This document shows, one piece after another, positions 17,378-26,127 of a stretch of 64,000 nucleotides of DNA. The position numbers were made by a program, and so were the translations under genes. This stretch comes from Streptomyces sp. CBMA152 (GTDB taxonomy: Bacteria > Actinomycetota > Actinomycetes > Streptomycetales > Streptomycetaceae): assembly GCF_014596475.1 (NCBI RefSeq), contig NZ_MECJ01000006.1, positions 62,001-126,000 on the forward strand, written 5' to 3'. How positions within the stretch are numbered: the stretch's first letter is position 1; each line of letters starts with the position of its first letter. The notes under the pieces are model-generated. The model searched no databases, was not told the origin of the DNA, and saw only the letters and a program-made list of their open reading frames with translations.

Positions 17378-17421
17378 GGATCGTTCCGGATGCCCTGCCC
17401 GATGCCGTCGCACCTACCTTG
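17378..17421 (+). promoter_or_regulatory. Shared promoter element, copy B
   Basis: GGATCGTTCCGGATGCC (17378-17394), 19 nt, CTACCTTG (17414-17421). It stands about 48 nt upstream of the LuxR-SARP gene, so this regulator may control its own promoter along with copies A and C. Confidence 0.65.
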
Positions 17422-17468
17422 TCGACCGTGTCCGACAGACCGACCAGCCCGAAGCCCGGAGAGCAGTG

Positions 17469-18527
17469 ATGCCGACGATCGCGACCATCGGCCCGTTGAC
17501 GGACACCGTGCTCGAGCGGCGGGAGCGCGAGGTGCTCCACTCGATCGGCTGCGGGCTGCGGGACGACGAGATCGCCGCCGCCCTCGGCATTCCCGAGGAC
17601 ACCGTGGCCGGGCACGTCGCGCGGATCCTCGCGAAACTCGGCCTGCGCGACCGGGCCGCCGCCATCGTCCACGCCTTCGACTGCGGTCTGGTCGTGCCCG
17701 GCGACGGCCCCCGCACGGCCGGGCCCCGGACGGGCGTGGGCCGGGCGGCCGGACCGAAGGTGCGGATCTCCGCTCTCGGGCCGTTGCAGGCATCGGCGGA
17801 CGGCCGACCGCTGAAACTGGGGCATCTGCGGCAGCAGGCCGTACTGGCGGCGCTGGCGTTGTGCGCGGGGCGGGCGGTCAGCCAGCGGGAACTCCTCGAC
17901 GGGGTATGGGGGATGGAACAACCGGTGACGAACGTGGTGCCGGTGTACGTGTACCGACTGCGCAAGGCCCTGCACACCGGGGACGGTCCCCACTCGCTGA
18001 TCGAGCACGATCAGTGCGGCTACCGCCTGGTTCCCGGCGCGGCCGAAGTGGACGTGGTGCGCATGGAGGAACTGGTCGTCGAGGCAGGGGCGGCCGTCCG
18101 GGCGGGTGAACCGGCCGAGGCGGTCCACCTCTGCTCCCGGGCACTGGACCTGTTTCGAGGGGAGCCGCTGAGCGGCCTGCCCGGGCCGCTCGCCGAGCTG
18201 GAGCGGCTGCGGCTCACCGAGCGCAGGATCTCCCTCGTGCGGCGGAAGTCGGAGTTGCAGATACGACTCGGCCGGCTCTCCGAAGCGACCGCCGAGCTGG
18301 TCGCCCTGTCCGCGGCGCATCCCCTGCACGAGCCGGTGGCGGCGATGCTGATGCGCGCGCTCTTCCGAGGCGGCCGACAGGCCGACGCACTCACCGTGTT
18401 CGACCGCACCCGTCACCGCCTGTCCGACGACCTGGGGATGCCGCCGAGTCGGATGCTGCGCAGGACGTACGAGATGATCCTGCGCGGGGACGAAGCAAGC
18501 CTCGGCCTCACCAGCACCACGCGGTGA
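17469..18527 (+). CDS. Regulator fusing a LuxR/GerE HTH to a SARP (AfsR/DnrI) module
   Basis: A 352-residue protein with two DNA-binding domains. Residues about 12-68 are a GerE/LuxR-type HTH (LERREREVLHSIGCGL, DDEIAAALGIPEDTVAGHVARIL). After a Pro/Gly linker, residues about 95-185 form an OmpR-type winged helix (RISALGPLQASADG to NVVPVYVYRLRKAL), and about 190-345 form the bacterial transcriptional activation domain (DVVRMEEL, then FDRTRHRLSDDLGMPPS). A normal SARP has only the last two parts. ATG 17469 follows a GGAGAG SD. There is no ATPase domain, unlike AfsR. Promoter copy B lies just upstream, and SARP-like heptamer promoters lie 1.4 and 3.7 kb downstream. Confidence 0.85.
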   Translation: MPTIATIGPLTDTVLERREREVLHSIGCGLRDDEIAAALGIPEDTVAGHVARILAKLGLRDRAAAIVHAFDCGLVVPGDGPRTAGPRTGVGRAAGPKVRISALGPLQASADGRPLKLGHLRQQAVLAALALCAGRAVSQRELLDGVWGMEQPVTNVVPVYVYRLRKALHTGDGPHSLIEHDQCGYRLVPGAAEVDVVRMEELVVEAGAAVRAGEPAEAVHLCSRALDLFRGEPLSGLPGPLAELERLRLTERRISLVRRKSELQIRLGRLSEATAELVALSAAHPLHEPVAAMLMRALFRGGRQADALTVFDRTRHRLSDDLGMPPSRMLRRTYEMILRGDEASLGLTSTTR

Positions 18528-18547
18528 AGCCGAAGCGCTCTCCGTTA

Positions 18548-19213
18548 TTACCAGCTCGCCGGGGACCAGACGCCGTTGTACCACTGTTCGTTGGCGCTGT
18601 CGTTGTGGTGGTCCATGTCGAAGTCGACGTCGTAGTTGTGCATGTGGTTGCCCGGGTAGGTCCAGATGCCTGCGGACTCGTCACAGACGTAGTCCACCGT
18701 GCAGATCGTCTTGACGGGAATGTTGCCGAAGAACCTGTCGGCGCCGGCCAGCGGAGCGCCGATGATGCCGCCGAACGGCACGGCTCCACCGTTGGCTCCG
18801 GGCGGGCCCTGGCGCTTGGGGTCGGCGATGAGGATCGCGTTGACGTTGCCGAAGGTCTGCCAGTTCTCGGTGACCCAGACGTGCACCACCCCGGCGCCAA
18901 GCGAGTACCCGCCGATCTTGACGTGCTGGTCGGGGCAGGCGGCACGCTGGTCGCGGACGAGCCGGTTCAGCTCGTTGACGCCCGCGCGGGTGCTCGCGCC
19001 GTTGGGGATCTGGGTGGGATACCCGACGTGCTGCTGGATGTTGCCCCGGAAGCCGTCGTTGTTCCACGAGCTGCCCGTGCCACCGACGACGATCGTGTAC
19101 GTGCCGTCGCAGGAGGCCGCCGCCCGTGCCGTGGCCGTGGACGCCTGCGTCGCCGAAAGCCCCATGGTCAGCAGCAGACCGGCCACCGCGGATGCGACCC
19201 TTTTCGCGCGCAT
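18548..19213 (-). CDS. Secreted cutinase/PE-PPE-type alpha/beta hydrolase
   Basis: A 221-residue exported hydrolase. The signal peptide ends near TATARA; the nucleophile elbow is GGYSLGAG, a likely Asp is in CTVDYVCDESAG and a His in GNHMHNYDVDF, giving the order Ser-Asp-His expected for cutinases and actinobacterial PE-PPE esterases. Cys pairs (CDG, CPDQ, CTVDYVC) suggest disulfides. ATG 19213 has GGAG 7 nt upstream. It is the only intact member of three consecutive minus-strand hydrolase genes; substrates could be lipid, polyester or acylated molecules. Confidence 0.75.
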   Translation of the reverse strand: MRAKRVASAVAGLLLTMGLSATQASTATARAAASCDGTYTIVVGGTGSSWNNDGFRGNIQQHVGYPTQIPNGASTRAGVNELNRLVRDQRAACPDQHVKIGGYSLGAGVVHVWVTENWQTFGNVNAILIADPKRQGPPGANGGAVPFGGIIGAPLAGADRFFGNIPVKTICTVDYVCDESAGIWTYPGNHMHNYDVDFDMDHHNDSANEQWYNGVWSPASW

Positions 19214-19315
19214 GGTTTTGCTCCTCAATTCGTGTGCGTGGTCGAGGTGTTGATGGTCCGTACGCCCCGGGTCCGTGTGCCCCGGAGGTCTGTACGCCCG
19301 GGAGGGGCCGTACGG

Positions 19316-19816
19316 TCAGGAGGCGACGGTCCGCAGGTTCGCGTCGATGAACGGGATGACCTGCTTGAGGTGGAAGTTCTCCCAGTTCTGGGCACCGATC
19401 GCGGTGTGCTGGTTGAGCCAGTTGGCATACCAGCCCCGGGGCCCGCCGTCCGGGATGACGGTGATCATCTGGTTCGACGTGGTCAGTGCCGGATAGTTCT
19501 GCTGGACCGGGTCGTCGGGCGAACCGTGCAGGAAGTAGAGCACCGGGTAACGCCGTGCCGGGTCGTCGTAGTATCCGCTCGGCAGAATGATCTTGATGTG
19601 GTGCTTGCCCGTGACCTCGGGCGTGGTCACGGTGATGGAGAAGTTGGTCGGACCGCCTTGCGCCGTGTCGACCTGGGTGAGGCCGAAGCCGTCCTGCAGC
19701 GGTGGCGGCGCGGTGCCACCGTCGGCGGCCTGCGCCACGCCTGCCGGCGCGGCGAATCCCACGACGGCGACCATCAGCGCGAGTACCACGCGCCACCGAC
19801 TCGATGTCCTCGTCAC
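19316..19816 (-). pseudogene. Truncated secreted esterase (antigen 85/esterase D-like), catalytic half missing
   Basis: A 166-residue product with a signal peptide (VVLALMVAVVGFAAPAGVAQA) and the first half of an alpha/beta esterase: LPSGYYDDPARRYPVLYFLHG (oxyanion region), MITVIPDGGPRGWYANW and HLKQVIPFIDANLRTVAS. The reading frame stops where homologues go on to the GxSxG nucleophile, and nothing downstream restores it. Ser, Asp and His are therefore absent. It could be a decayed gene or a very short non-enzymatic derivative. A tandem-heptamer promoter lies 41 nt upstream. Confidence 0.65.
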
Positions 19817-19856
19817 AGAGTTCCCCCTCCTGAGTCCTGTTCGTTGCGAGGAACGA

Positions 19857-19887
19857 AACCTATGAGGCGGCGATGAAATGCCGATGA
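19857..19887 (-). promoter_or_regulatory. SARP/PhoP-like tandem heptamer promoter of the esterase remnant
   Basis: On the minus strand: TCATCGG, 4 nt, TCATCGC (11-bp period), 7 nt, then TAGGTT as -10 (19862-19857). It has the same layout as 22195-22165. Direct heptamer repeats 11 bp apart and ending 7-8 nt before the -10 are how SARP activators bind; PhoP boxes are similar. Confidence 0.65.
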
Positions 19888-19892
19888 ATCGC

Positions 19893-22120
19893 CTAGGAAA
19901 GGACCTTGGTCTCCAGTACCGGTGAGGCTGTGATCTGGTCCTCCGTGTAGCGCTCGGTCACCCACTGGCCCGCCGAGAACAGCTTGGTCTGGTCGGCGTA
20001 GTGCGGTGAGTTCGGGTTGGCCGACTGGGAGTAGGTCAGCACCGAGTACGCCTCGGGCGGCCCTTCGGCGGTGAACCGCACCTGCTGGATGAAACTGGAC
20101 CCGAAGACGATGTCCACCTTGCCGTCGACCATGGCGGGAGTGGCCACGTCGAGCACGCCCAGTTCGTGGAGCGAGCCGTGGATCGGGATCTTCTCACCGT
20201 TGCGGGTGACGTTCTGGATGCTGGAGAGCGGCGCGTCCAGCGCGATGCCCGCCTTGCGCAGCGCGAGGACCGCGCGGGCGAGCGAGTTGCGTACGACGTC
20301 GTTCCCGAAGTCCAGCGAATTGGGCGTGTGCACCGGATCCTTGGCGTCGAAGCCGGTCCGCCACGGCAGCTTCTCGATCGCCTGCCCGTTCTGCAGGGAG
20401 ACCCAGAAGTTCTCGAACAGCCACGAACCCCGGCTGTCCGACGAGTACTTGTGGCTCTTCCAGGCGGCCAGGATCGGGCACGCCTCGCTGATGTTGACCA
20501 GGTTGCCGTCCACCACGACGAGTCCGAACGCGGTGTTCCGACACGCCGTCACCGTGGCGTCCAGGGCCAGGTCGGCCGCCCTGCTGTTGTCGGCGAACAG
20601 CAACTGCCCCATGTTCTGCGGGGTGAAGCCCCGGCCCGGCAGGCCGTCGGTGCCGTCGATCCGGTTCTGCGCGGTCAGGAGCAGCTCCTGGGTGCGCAGC
20701 GACCGGGGAGCCGCCATCCGGTCGCGGTGAGGCACGACGGGGCGTGCTCGTCGGTGATATTCGGGGTGGCTTGGATGTCCGCGTACAGGGCGTTGCCCTT
20801 GCGGTCGGAGGCGACGGTGTTGAAGAAGGGCACGCCCTCCGTTGTCTCCCGGGTGTTCACCACGTCGTGGACGTCGGTGGCCTGGTCGAGGTGGAACCAG
20901 GTGTTCAACGCCCGCAGGTTGTCCATGTTCACATCGCGCACCGCGTGCGCGCTGACCACCCAGGGCAGCGAGATGCCCTGGACCGACGAGGTGATGGGGC
21001 CGTAGCGGGTGGCCCACAGGGTCCTGGTGACCTTGCCGAGGGAGCCGTCCTTGTTCAGCACGTCCACGCTGACCTGCTGCGAGGTCATCTTCTGCCAGGC
21101 GCCGTCCACCAGGTAGTCGGTGGGGTTGAGCGGATCCACCTGCACGTCGAACAGCCCGAACGGGGCCACCGTGGCGACCGTGTGGCTCCAGGCGACGTTG
21201 TCGTTGTGGCCGATGTTGAGCGCGGGGAACCCGAGCAGACTGCCACCGGTGACGTTGATCTTTCCCGGGATGGTCAGCTGGCTCTGCCACATCCGGTTCT
21301 TGCCCTGCCACGGGAAGTGCGGGTTGGCCAGCATCATGCTGGTGCCGCCGGACACGCCCTGCGAACCGACCGCCAGGGCGTTGCTGCCCATGCTCTTCTG
21401 TCGGCCGACGGCCATCGCGTCGCGGATCTTCTTCGCGGTCTGCTCGGGTGAGGCCGTCGGCGGTGCGGCGGCGGCCGAGGCTCCCGGTGGCACGGCGGTC
21501 ACCTCACCGTTGAGGAGCGGGTCGGCGGTGCCCATGATGATCTCGGCGTGCGCGTGCCGGTAGACGTCCAGCTCGGTGATGGGCCGCACCCAGGCCGCAC
21601 CGCGACAGGCCGGGTCGGTGATGTTGCCGACGCCCGTCTCGGTCAGGTACCTGTTGTACCCCTGAACGTAGCCGCGAATGGCCTCTTTGACCGCCGGCTC
21701 CGGGCCGTTGGGGGCGGGCTGGTCGATCAGCCGTTCCACCACGCGGTTGTCGTTGATCCGCTGGAAGTAGATGTCGCTGTTGAGGTTGGTCGTGGTGTTC
21801 TGCTGCTCGCCGGGGCTCGCCATGCCGTCGGGCCCCAGATAGCGGGACAGCTGGGCGTCGACCATCGGATACGTCTGGGCCAGGGTGCAGTTGTTGTCCT
21901 TGGCCGCCGCGTATCCGTAGCCCGTTCCCAGCCCCTCCCAGTTGGAGGCGATGATGTGCGGGATTCCGTACTCGGTGTAACGGATCGTCGGCTTGTCCGG
22001 CCCCTGTACGGCGGCCGGTGCCGCGGTGGCCCCCGGTCCGGCGGCCGTCATCGTACTGATCACCGCCACCGCGGCCATGGCCGCCATCGGCAGCCTCGTT
22101 CTGAATCTCCACCGCGCCAT
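19893..22120 (-). pseudogene. Penicillin acylase-family (Ntn) amidase broken by a deletion and frameshift
   Basis: The 5' part (from ATG 22120) encodes a signal peptide, [20 protein letters not shown], the alpha chain and the autocleavage/nucleophile site KSMGSNALAVGS (Ser of GSNA). The frame is lost near 20730, and the 3' part continues in another frame from about RSLRTQELL to LETKVLS. Family members have a stretch of roughly 80-100 residues between these points, including an Asn-x-Ser-Tyr-Trp region that supplies an oxyanion-hole Asn. That stretch is absent here, so this is an internal deletion rather than a single-base error. Intact enzymes deacylate acyl-homoserine lactones, echinocandins or beta-lactams. 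The promoter and SD are intact. Confidence 0.8.
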
Positions 22121-22164
22121 CGAATCGTCCTCCCCTGTGGTTCAGCCGTTGTCTGAACTCGGTC

Positions 22165-22195
22165 ACGCTAGGGAGGAGCGATGAAATCCCGATGA
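22165..22195 (-). promoter_or_regulatory. SARP/PhoP-like tandem heptamer promoter of the acylase gene
   Basis: On the minus strand: TCATCGG (22195-22189), GATT, TCATCGC (22184-22178), 7 nt, TAGCGT (22170-22165). It matches the esterase promoter at 19857-19887 in sequence and spacing. The predicted start point lies about 38 nt upstream of the ATG. Confidence 0.65.
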
Positions 22196-22244
22196 CGCCG
22201 CCGCCGTGCCGTCGAAGCCGCCCGGACGGGTGCGCCGAGAACGG

Positions 22245-22283
22245 GCGCAGCCCCCGTCGGCGGTGGGCCGACGGGGGCTGCGC
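22245..22283. terminator. Hairpin terminator after GAPDH
   Basis: A perfect 17-bp stem, GCGCAGCCCCCGTCGGC against its complement, with loop GGTGG. It stands just downstream of the GAPDH stop. Confidence 0.85.
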
Positions 22284-22298
22284 GGATGCTCCGGTGGA

Positions 22299-23744
22299 TC
22301 AGTGGGCCGGGGCCGGGTAGGTCGGGTACTCCACCCCGGAGACGTGCTGGACGACCCGGATGACCTGGCACGAGTAGCCGAACTCGTTGTCGTACCAGAG
22401 GTAGAGGAGCGCGTTGTCGCCGTCCACCTTGGTGGCGCCGGCGTCGACGATCGAGGCGTGGCGCGAGCCGACGAAGTCCATGGAGACGGCGTCGGGGGCG
22501 GTCGTGAAGTCGATCTGGCGCTTCAGCGGCGAGTTCAGCGAGACGTCGCGGAGGTACTCCAGGACCTCGTCGCGGGTGGTCTCGCGGCCCAGGCGCAGGC
22601 TCAGGATCGCGATCGAGACGTCCGGGACGGGGACGCGGATCGAGCTGCCGGTGATCGGCGCCTTGAGGTCCGGCAGCGCCTTGGCGACGGCGGAGGCGGC
22701 ACCGGTCTCGGTGATCACCATGTTCAGCGGCGCCGAGCGGCCGCGGCGGTCGGCCGCGTGGTAGTTGTCGAGCAGGTTCTGGTCGTTCGTGAACGAGTGG
22801 ACGGTCTCCACGTGACCGCGCAGGACGCCGAACTCGTCGTCCATCGCCTTGAGCGGCGGCACGATCGCGTTGGTGGTGCAGGACGCGCAGGACAGGATCT
22901 GCTCGTCCGGCTTGATCATGTCGTGGTTGACGCCGTGCACGATGTTCGGGACGTCGCCCTTGCCCGGGGCGGTCAGGACGACCTTGTCGATACCGGGGCG
23001 CAGGTGCTTGGAGAGGCCCTCGCGGTCGCGCCACTTGCCGGTGTTGTCGATCAGGATGGCGTCCTTGATGCCGTACGCCGTGTAGTCGACCTCGGAGGGG
23101 TCGCCCGCGTAGATCACCTTGATCGCGTTGCCGTTGGCGATGATCGTGCTGTTCGCCTCGTCGACCGTGATCGTGCCGTTGAACTGGCCGTGGATCGAGT
23201 CGCGGCGCAGCAGCGAGGCGCGCTTGACGAGGTCGGCGTCGCCGCCGCCGCGCACGACGATGGCGCGCAGCCGCAGACCGTTGCCCGAGCCGGCCTTCTC
23301 GATGAGGAGGCGGGCGACGAGGCGGCCGATGCGGCCGAAGCCGTAGAGGACGACGTCGCGGGACTCGCTCCGCTCGATCTTGTTGGCACCCGTGGCGCCG
23401 ACGACGGCTTCGGCGGTGAACTCCGCCACCGACAGACCGCGGTCGTCGCTCTTGTACTGCGCGGCGAGCATGCCGAGGTCGATCTGGGACGGCCCGAGGT
23501 CGAGCTCGGTGAGGGCCTTGAGGAAGGGCAGCGTCTCGGTGACCGAGAGCTCCTCACCGGCGATCTGCCGGGCGAATCGGTGGAGCTTGAGAATGCTGAC
23601 CACCGACTTGTTCACCAGGGAGCGGCTGTGCAGCAGGACCGTGACGTCCCGCTCCCGGTGCAGCTTCCCGATGATCGGGATCATCGACTCCGCGATCTCC
23701 TCGCGGTTCTTCCAGTTAGTGAACGAGTCGTCGTTGACAGTCAC
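22299..23744 (-). CDS. gap: Glyceraldehyde-3-phosphate dehydrogenase, long actinobacterial form
   Basis: A 481-residue GAPDH of the streptomycete type. A helical N-terminal extension of about 130 residues precedes the Rossmann motif YGFGRIGR and the catalytic SCASCTTNAI (Cys about 289). It converts glyceraldehyde 3-phosphate to 1,3-bisphosphoglycerate in the cytoplasm. The GTG at 23744 gives the family N-terminus (VTVNDDSFTNW); longer starts add unrelated residues. It probably serves as the second GAPDH beside the classical 335-residue enzyme, and is monocistronic between two strong hairpins. Confidence 0.95.
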   Translation of the reverse strand: MTVNDDSFTNWKNREEIAESMIPIIGKLHRERDVTVLLHSRSLVNKSVVSILKLHRFARQIAGEELSVTETLPFLKALTELDLGPSQIDLGMLAAQYKSDDRGLSVAEFTAEAVVGATGANKIERSESRDVVLYGFGRIGRLVARLLIEKAGSGNGLRLRAIVVRGGGDADLVKRASLLRRDSIHGQFNGTITVDEANSTIIANGNAIKVIYAGDPSEVDYTAYGIKDAILIDNTGKWRDREGLSKHLRPGIDKVVLTAPGKGDVPNIVHGVNHDMIKPDEQILSCASCTTNAIVPPLKAMDDEFGVLRGHVETVHSFTNDQNLLDNYHAADRRGRSAPLNMVITETGAASAVAKALPDLKAPITGSSIRVPVPDVSIAILSLRLGRETTRDEVLEYLRDVSLNSPLKRQIDFTTAPDAVSMDFVGSRHASIVDAGATKVDGDNALLYLWYDNEFGYSCQVIRVVQHVSGVEYPTYPAPAH

Positions 23745-23826
23745 AGGCTTATCTCTCGATCGAGCTAGGCGGTGCTCATATGCTAACCCGTCGAGATTTT
23801 GATCCTTCAAGCGGTCTCGCCGGGGG

Positions 23827-23874
23827 ACGCCTGGAGCCCCTTCGCCGAGACGACGGCGAAGGGGCTCCAGGCGT
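23827..23874. terminator. 21-bp perfect hairpin terminator
   Basis: Two 21-nt arms (23827-23847 and 23854-23874; core CCTGGAGCCCCTTCGCC) pair perfectly around loop AGACGA. It terminates the minus-strand FG-GAP gene that ends at 23905. Confidence 0.9.
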
Positions 23875-23904
23875 AAACGAGCAGTACAGAGGCCTACGGG
23901 CGGG

Positions 23905-26028
23905 TTACCAGCCGGTGCCGATCTGGGTCCGGTCGCCCAGCGCCGTGGCGCCGGTGCCCGGGTAGAAGTAGAGCGCGCCGGTGGCGCCGGACGGGGCCTC
24001 GACGGCGTCGAGGTCGCCCTTGCCGTCGCCGTTGAAGTCCGCGCCGACGAGCCCGCGCATCGCGTCCCACCCGCTGCCGATCCTGGTGCGCGAGCCGAGG
24101 GTGCTCATCCCGTTCAGCGAGCCGGTGCCCGGGTAGGCCCACAGCGCGCCGGTCCCGTCCATGGCCACCAGGTCGCCCTTGCCGTCACCGTTCAGGTCGC
24201 CGGGGGAGGTGAGCTCGGTCATGGTGTCCCAGCCGGAGCCGATCTGCGTACGGTCGCCCAGGGTGTTCGTGCCGTTCAGCGAGCCGGTGCCGGGGTAGGC
24301 CCAGAGGTCGCCGCGCACGTCGACGGCCACCAGGTCCGCCCTGCGGTCGCCGTCCACGTCCAGCGCGGTCAGCTCCCGCATCCCGTTCCAGCCCGTGCCG
24401 ATCTTGACGCGGTCGCCGAGGGTGCCCGTGCCATTGGCGCTGCCGGTGCCCGGGTAGACGTACAGGTTGCCGGTGGCTTTCTCGACGGCCACGAGGTCGG
24501 CCTTGCCGTCGCCGGTGTAGTCGGCGGCGGTGAGCTTGTCCATGGCGCCCCAGCCGGTGCCGATCTGGATACGGTCGCCGAAGGTGCCGTTGCCGTTGCC
24601 CGGGTAGAGGAACAGCTTCCCGGTGGCCGCCTCGATACCGACCAGGTCCTTCTTGCCGTCACCCGTGAAGTCGGCGGCGGTCAGCTTGGTCATACCCGTC
24701 GGCGCGGGGTCCTTCGGCCATGAAGTACGCACGACGATACGGTTGTCGGGGTTCTCGTTGACCATCCACAGCTCGTCGGTGCCGGGCCAGTACGAGAGGT
24801 TCTCCAGGTTGATCCCGGTGCGCGTGATGAGGCGCACCGGCTCGTCCGGGTAGGCGTGGTAGAGGCAGCTGGGGATGTTGTAGCCGTGGTGCTCTGCGGG
24901 CACGAACTCCGGGCACGGGCCCGAGAGCGCGAACCGGCCCTTGTTCATGGCGACGCCCTGGACGCCGCCCATCGGTGAGGCGAACGCCTCGGCGGCCTGT
25001 ACGCGGCCGGTGGAGTCGGCCTTCAGCGTGCCGGTGGCGGTGTCGATGGGCCAGCGCACGATCCGGGACGCGACCTTGCCGAAGTCGCCCTCCGTCCCGC
25101 CCGGGTCGCCCTCGGCGGTGACCAGCGCGGGCTGGGCGCCGGTGAGGTCGAGCGAGGCCGCGGTGATGCAGGGGCGCTCGGGGACGTCCGCCCCGGGATA
25201 AGTGCCGCAGCCGGTGCCCGCGCCGGTGTACTCGTACGTCCCCTGGCGCGGCAGCACATAGTCGTGGCCGCCGCCGTGGGTCCTGCCGTTCGCGTCGACG
25301 CCGATCGAGGTGTCGGAGGTGACGTCCATCTGCCAGATGTCGTTGAGGTCGAAGACGTCCAGGGCGCTGCCTATGCTCGCTACATACAGCTTCGAGCCCG
25401 ACCAGACGATGCCGTTCGCATGCCCCGTGACGATGGGGACGTAGTTGCTGCCGTCGCTGGAGGACGCGACCAACTGGACGTGTTTGTAGGTCACATGGTC
25501 CGGATCGGTGACATCGGCGAAGGTGATCCGCTCCATTCCGGCAGGCGAGTTGGTGCCGTACCAGCTGGTGAGGAGGACCTTGCGGCCGTTCACCAGGGTC
25601 TGCGACCGGGGCGACTCGCCGGAGCCGGTGAGACCCTGCGGGATCCAGGTTTTGGTCGCGTCGTCCTCGGCCGACCAGCAAAAACCTTGCGCACCTGCCG
25701 TGTTGGAGGGGTGGCACAGTGGACGGGCCTGGGTCTGCGAGGAGCTGGCGAGGACGCCGTTGATCGTGGTGCGCTTCAGACCGGGGTGGGATGACTCGAA
25801 GCCCGCGGCCCAGCGGGCCTGCGTACCGCTGTCCCGCATTCCCATACCGTCGGTGCCGACATGGGTGATGGTGTTGTACGTGGCGATCGCCCCGTTGGGG
25901 ACGACGGGGGCGGTGGCCGCGGCGGCCGGGCTCGCGCTCGCGGCCCCCGTGAGCAGTGAGGTCAGGGCCGCGACGGCTGCGGCGGCGCCGTATGCCGAGG
26001 TGCGGATTCTACGGACTGGGGTGGTCAT
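23905..26028 (-). CDS. Secreted protein of unknown function with five FG-GAP/VCBS-like repeats
   Basis: A 707-residue exported protein with a signal peptide ending near SPAAAA. An unrecognised head of about 410 residues carries motifs such as GHANGIVWSGSKLYVASIGS and GGVQGVAMNKGRFALSG that suggest a beta-propeller. Five repeats of about 49 residues follow, built as D-x-(T/N)-GDGKxDL, then YPGTG, then LGDR and IG(T/S)GW; these DxDxDG-like loops normally bind Ca2+. The chain ends exactly on a repeat (GTGW, stop). ATG 26028 is preferred to a GTG 16 codons upstream. The next two genes have the same five-repeat tail. Confidence 0.8.
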   Translation of the reverse strand: MTTPVRRIRTSAYGAAAAVAALTSLLTGAASASPAAAATAPVVPNGAIATYNTITHVGTDGMGMRDSGTQARWAAGFESSHPGLKRTTINGVLASSSQTQARPLCHPSNTAGAQGFCWSAEDDATKTWIPQGLTGSGESPRSQTLVNGRKVLLTSWYGTNSPAGMERITFADVTDPDHVTYKHVQLVASSSDGSNYVPIVTGHANGIVWSGSKLYVASIGSALDVFDLNDIWQMDVTSDTSIGVDANGRTHGGGHDYVLPRQGTYEYTGAGTGCGTYPGADVPERPCITAASLDLTGAQPALVTAEGDPGGTEGDFGKVASRIVRWPIDTATGTLKADSTGRVQAAEAFASPMGGVQGVAMNKGRFALSGPCPEFVPAEHHGYNIPSCLYHAYPDEPVRLITRTGINLENLSYWPGTDELWMVNENPDNRIVVRTSWPKDPAPTGMTKLTAADFTGDGKKDLVGIEAATGKLFLYPGNGNGTFGDRIQIGTGWGAMDKLTAADYTGDGKADLVAVEKATGNLYVYPGTGSANGTGTLGDRVKIGTGWNGMRELTALDVDGDRRADLVAVDVRGDLWAYPGTGSLNGTNTLGDRTQIGSGWDTMTELTSPGDLNGDGKGDLVAMDGTGALWAYPGTGSLNGMSTLGSRTRIGSGWDAMRGLVGADFNGDGKGDLDAVEAPSGATGALYFYPGTGATALGDRTQIGTGW
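23908..24690 (-). repeat. FG-GAP repeat block 1 (five units)
   Basis: Five tandem units of about 147-160 nt, homologous unit by unit to blocks 26131-26905 and 27670-28450. Unit 4 of each block has SPGDLN and unit 5 has DAV plus a Ser/Ala-Thr-Gly insertion. Confidence 0.85.
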
Positions 26029-26061
26029 GGCGGTGCTGTCCCTTCCTGGATGCGGGGCACG

Positions 26062-26097
26062 GGGCAGCCGCCGCACCGGTGGGTGCGGCGGCTGCCC
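26062..26097. terminator. Hairpin terminator downstream of the NlpC/FG-GAP gene
   Basis: A perfect 16-bp stem, GGGCAGCCGCCGCACC against its complement, with loop GGTG. It lies between the two FG-GAP genes, 34 nt upstream of the 707-residue gene's ATG. Confidence 0.85.
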
Positions 26098-26127
26098 GGG
26101 GGTGGAGCGGGAGCGGGGGAGCGGGGA

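Noticed and set aside
20700..20760. Simple sequencing frameshift in the acylase
   Set aside because: Restoring the frame still leaves a large family-conserved block missing.
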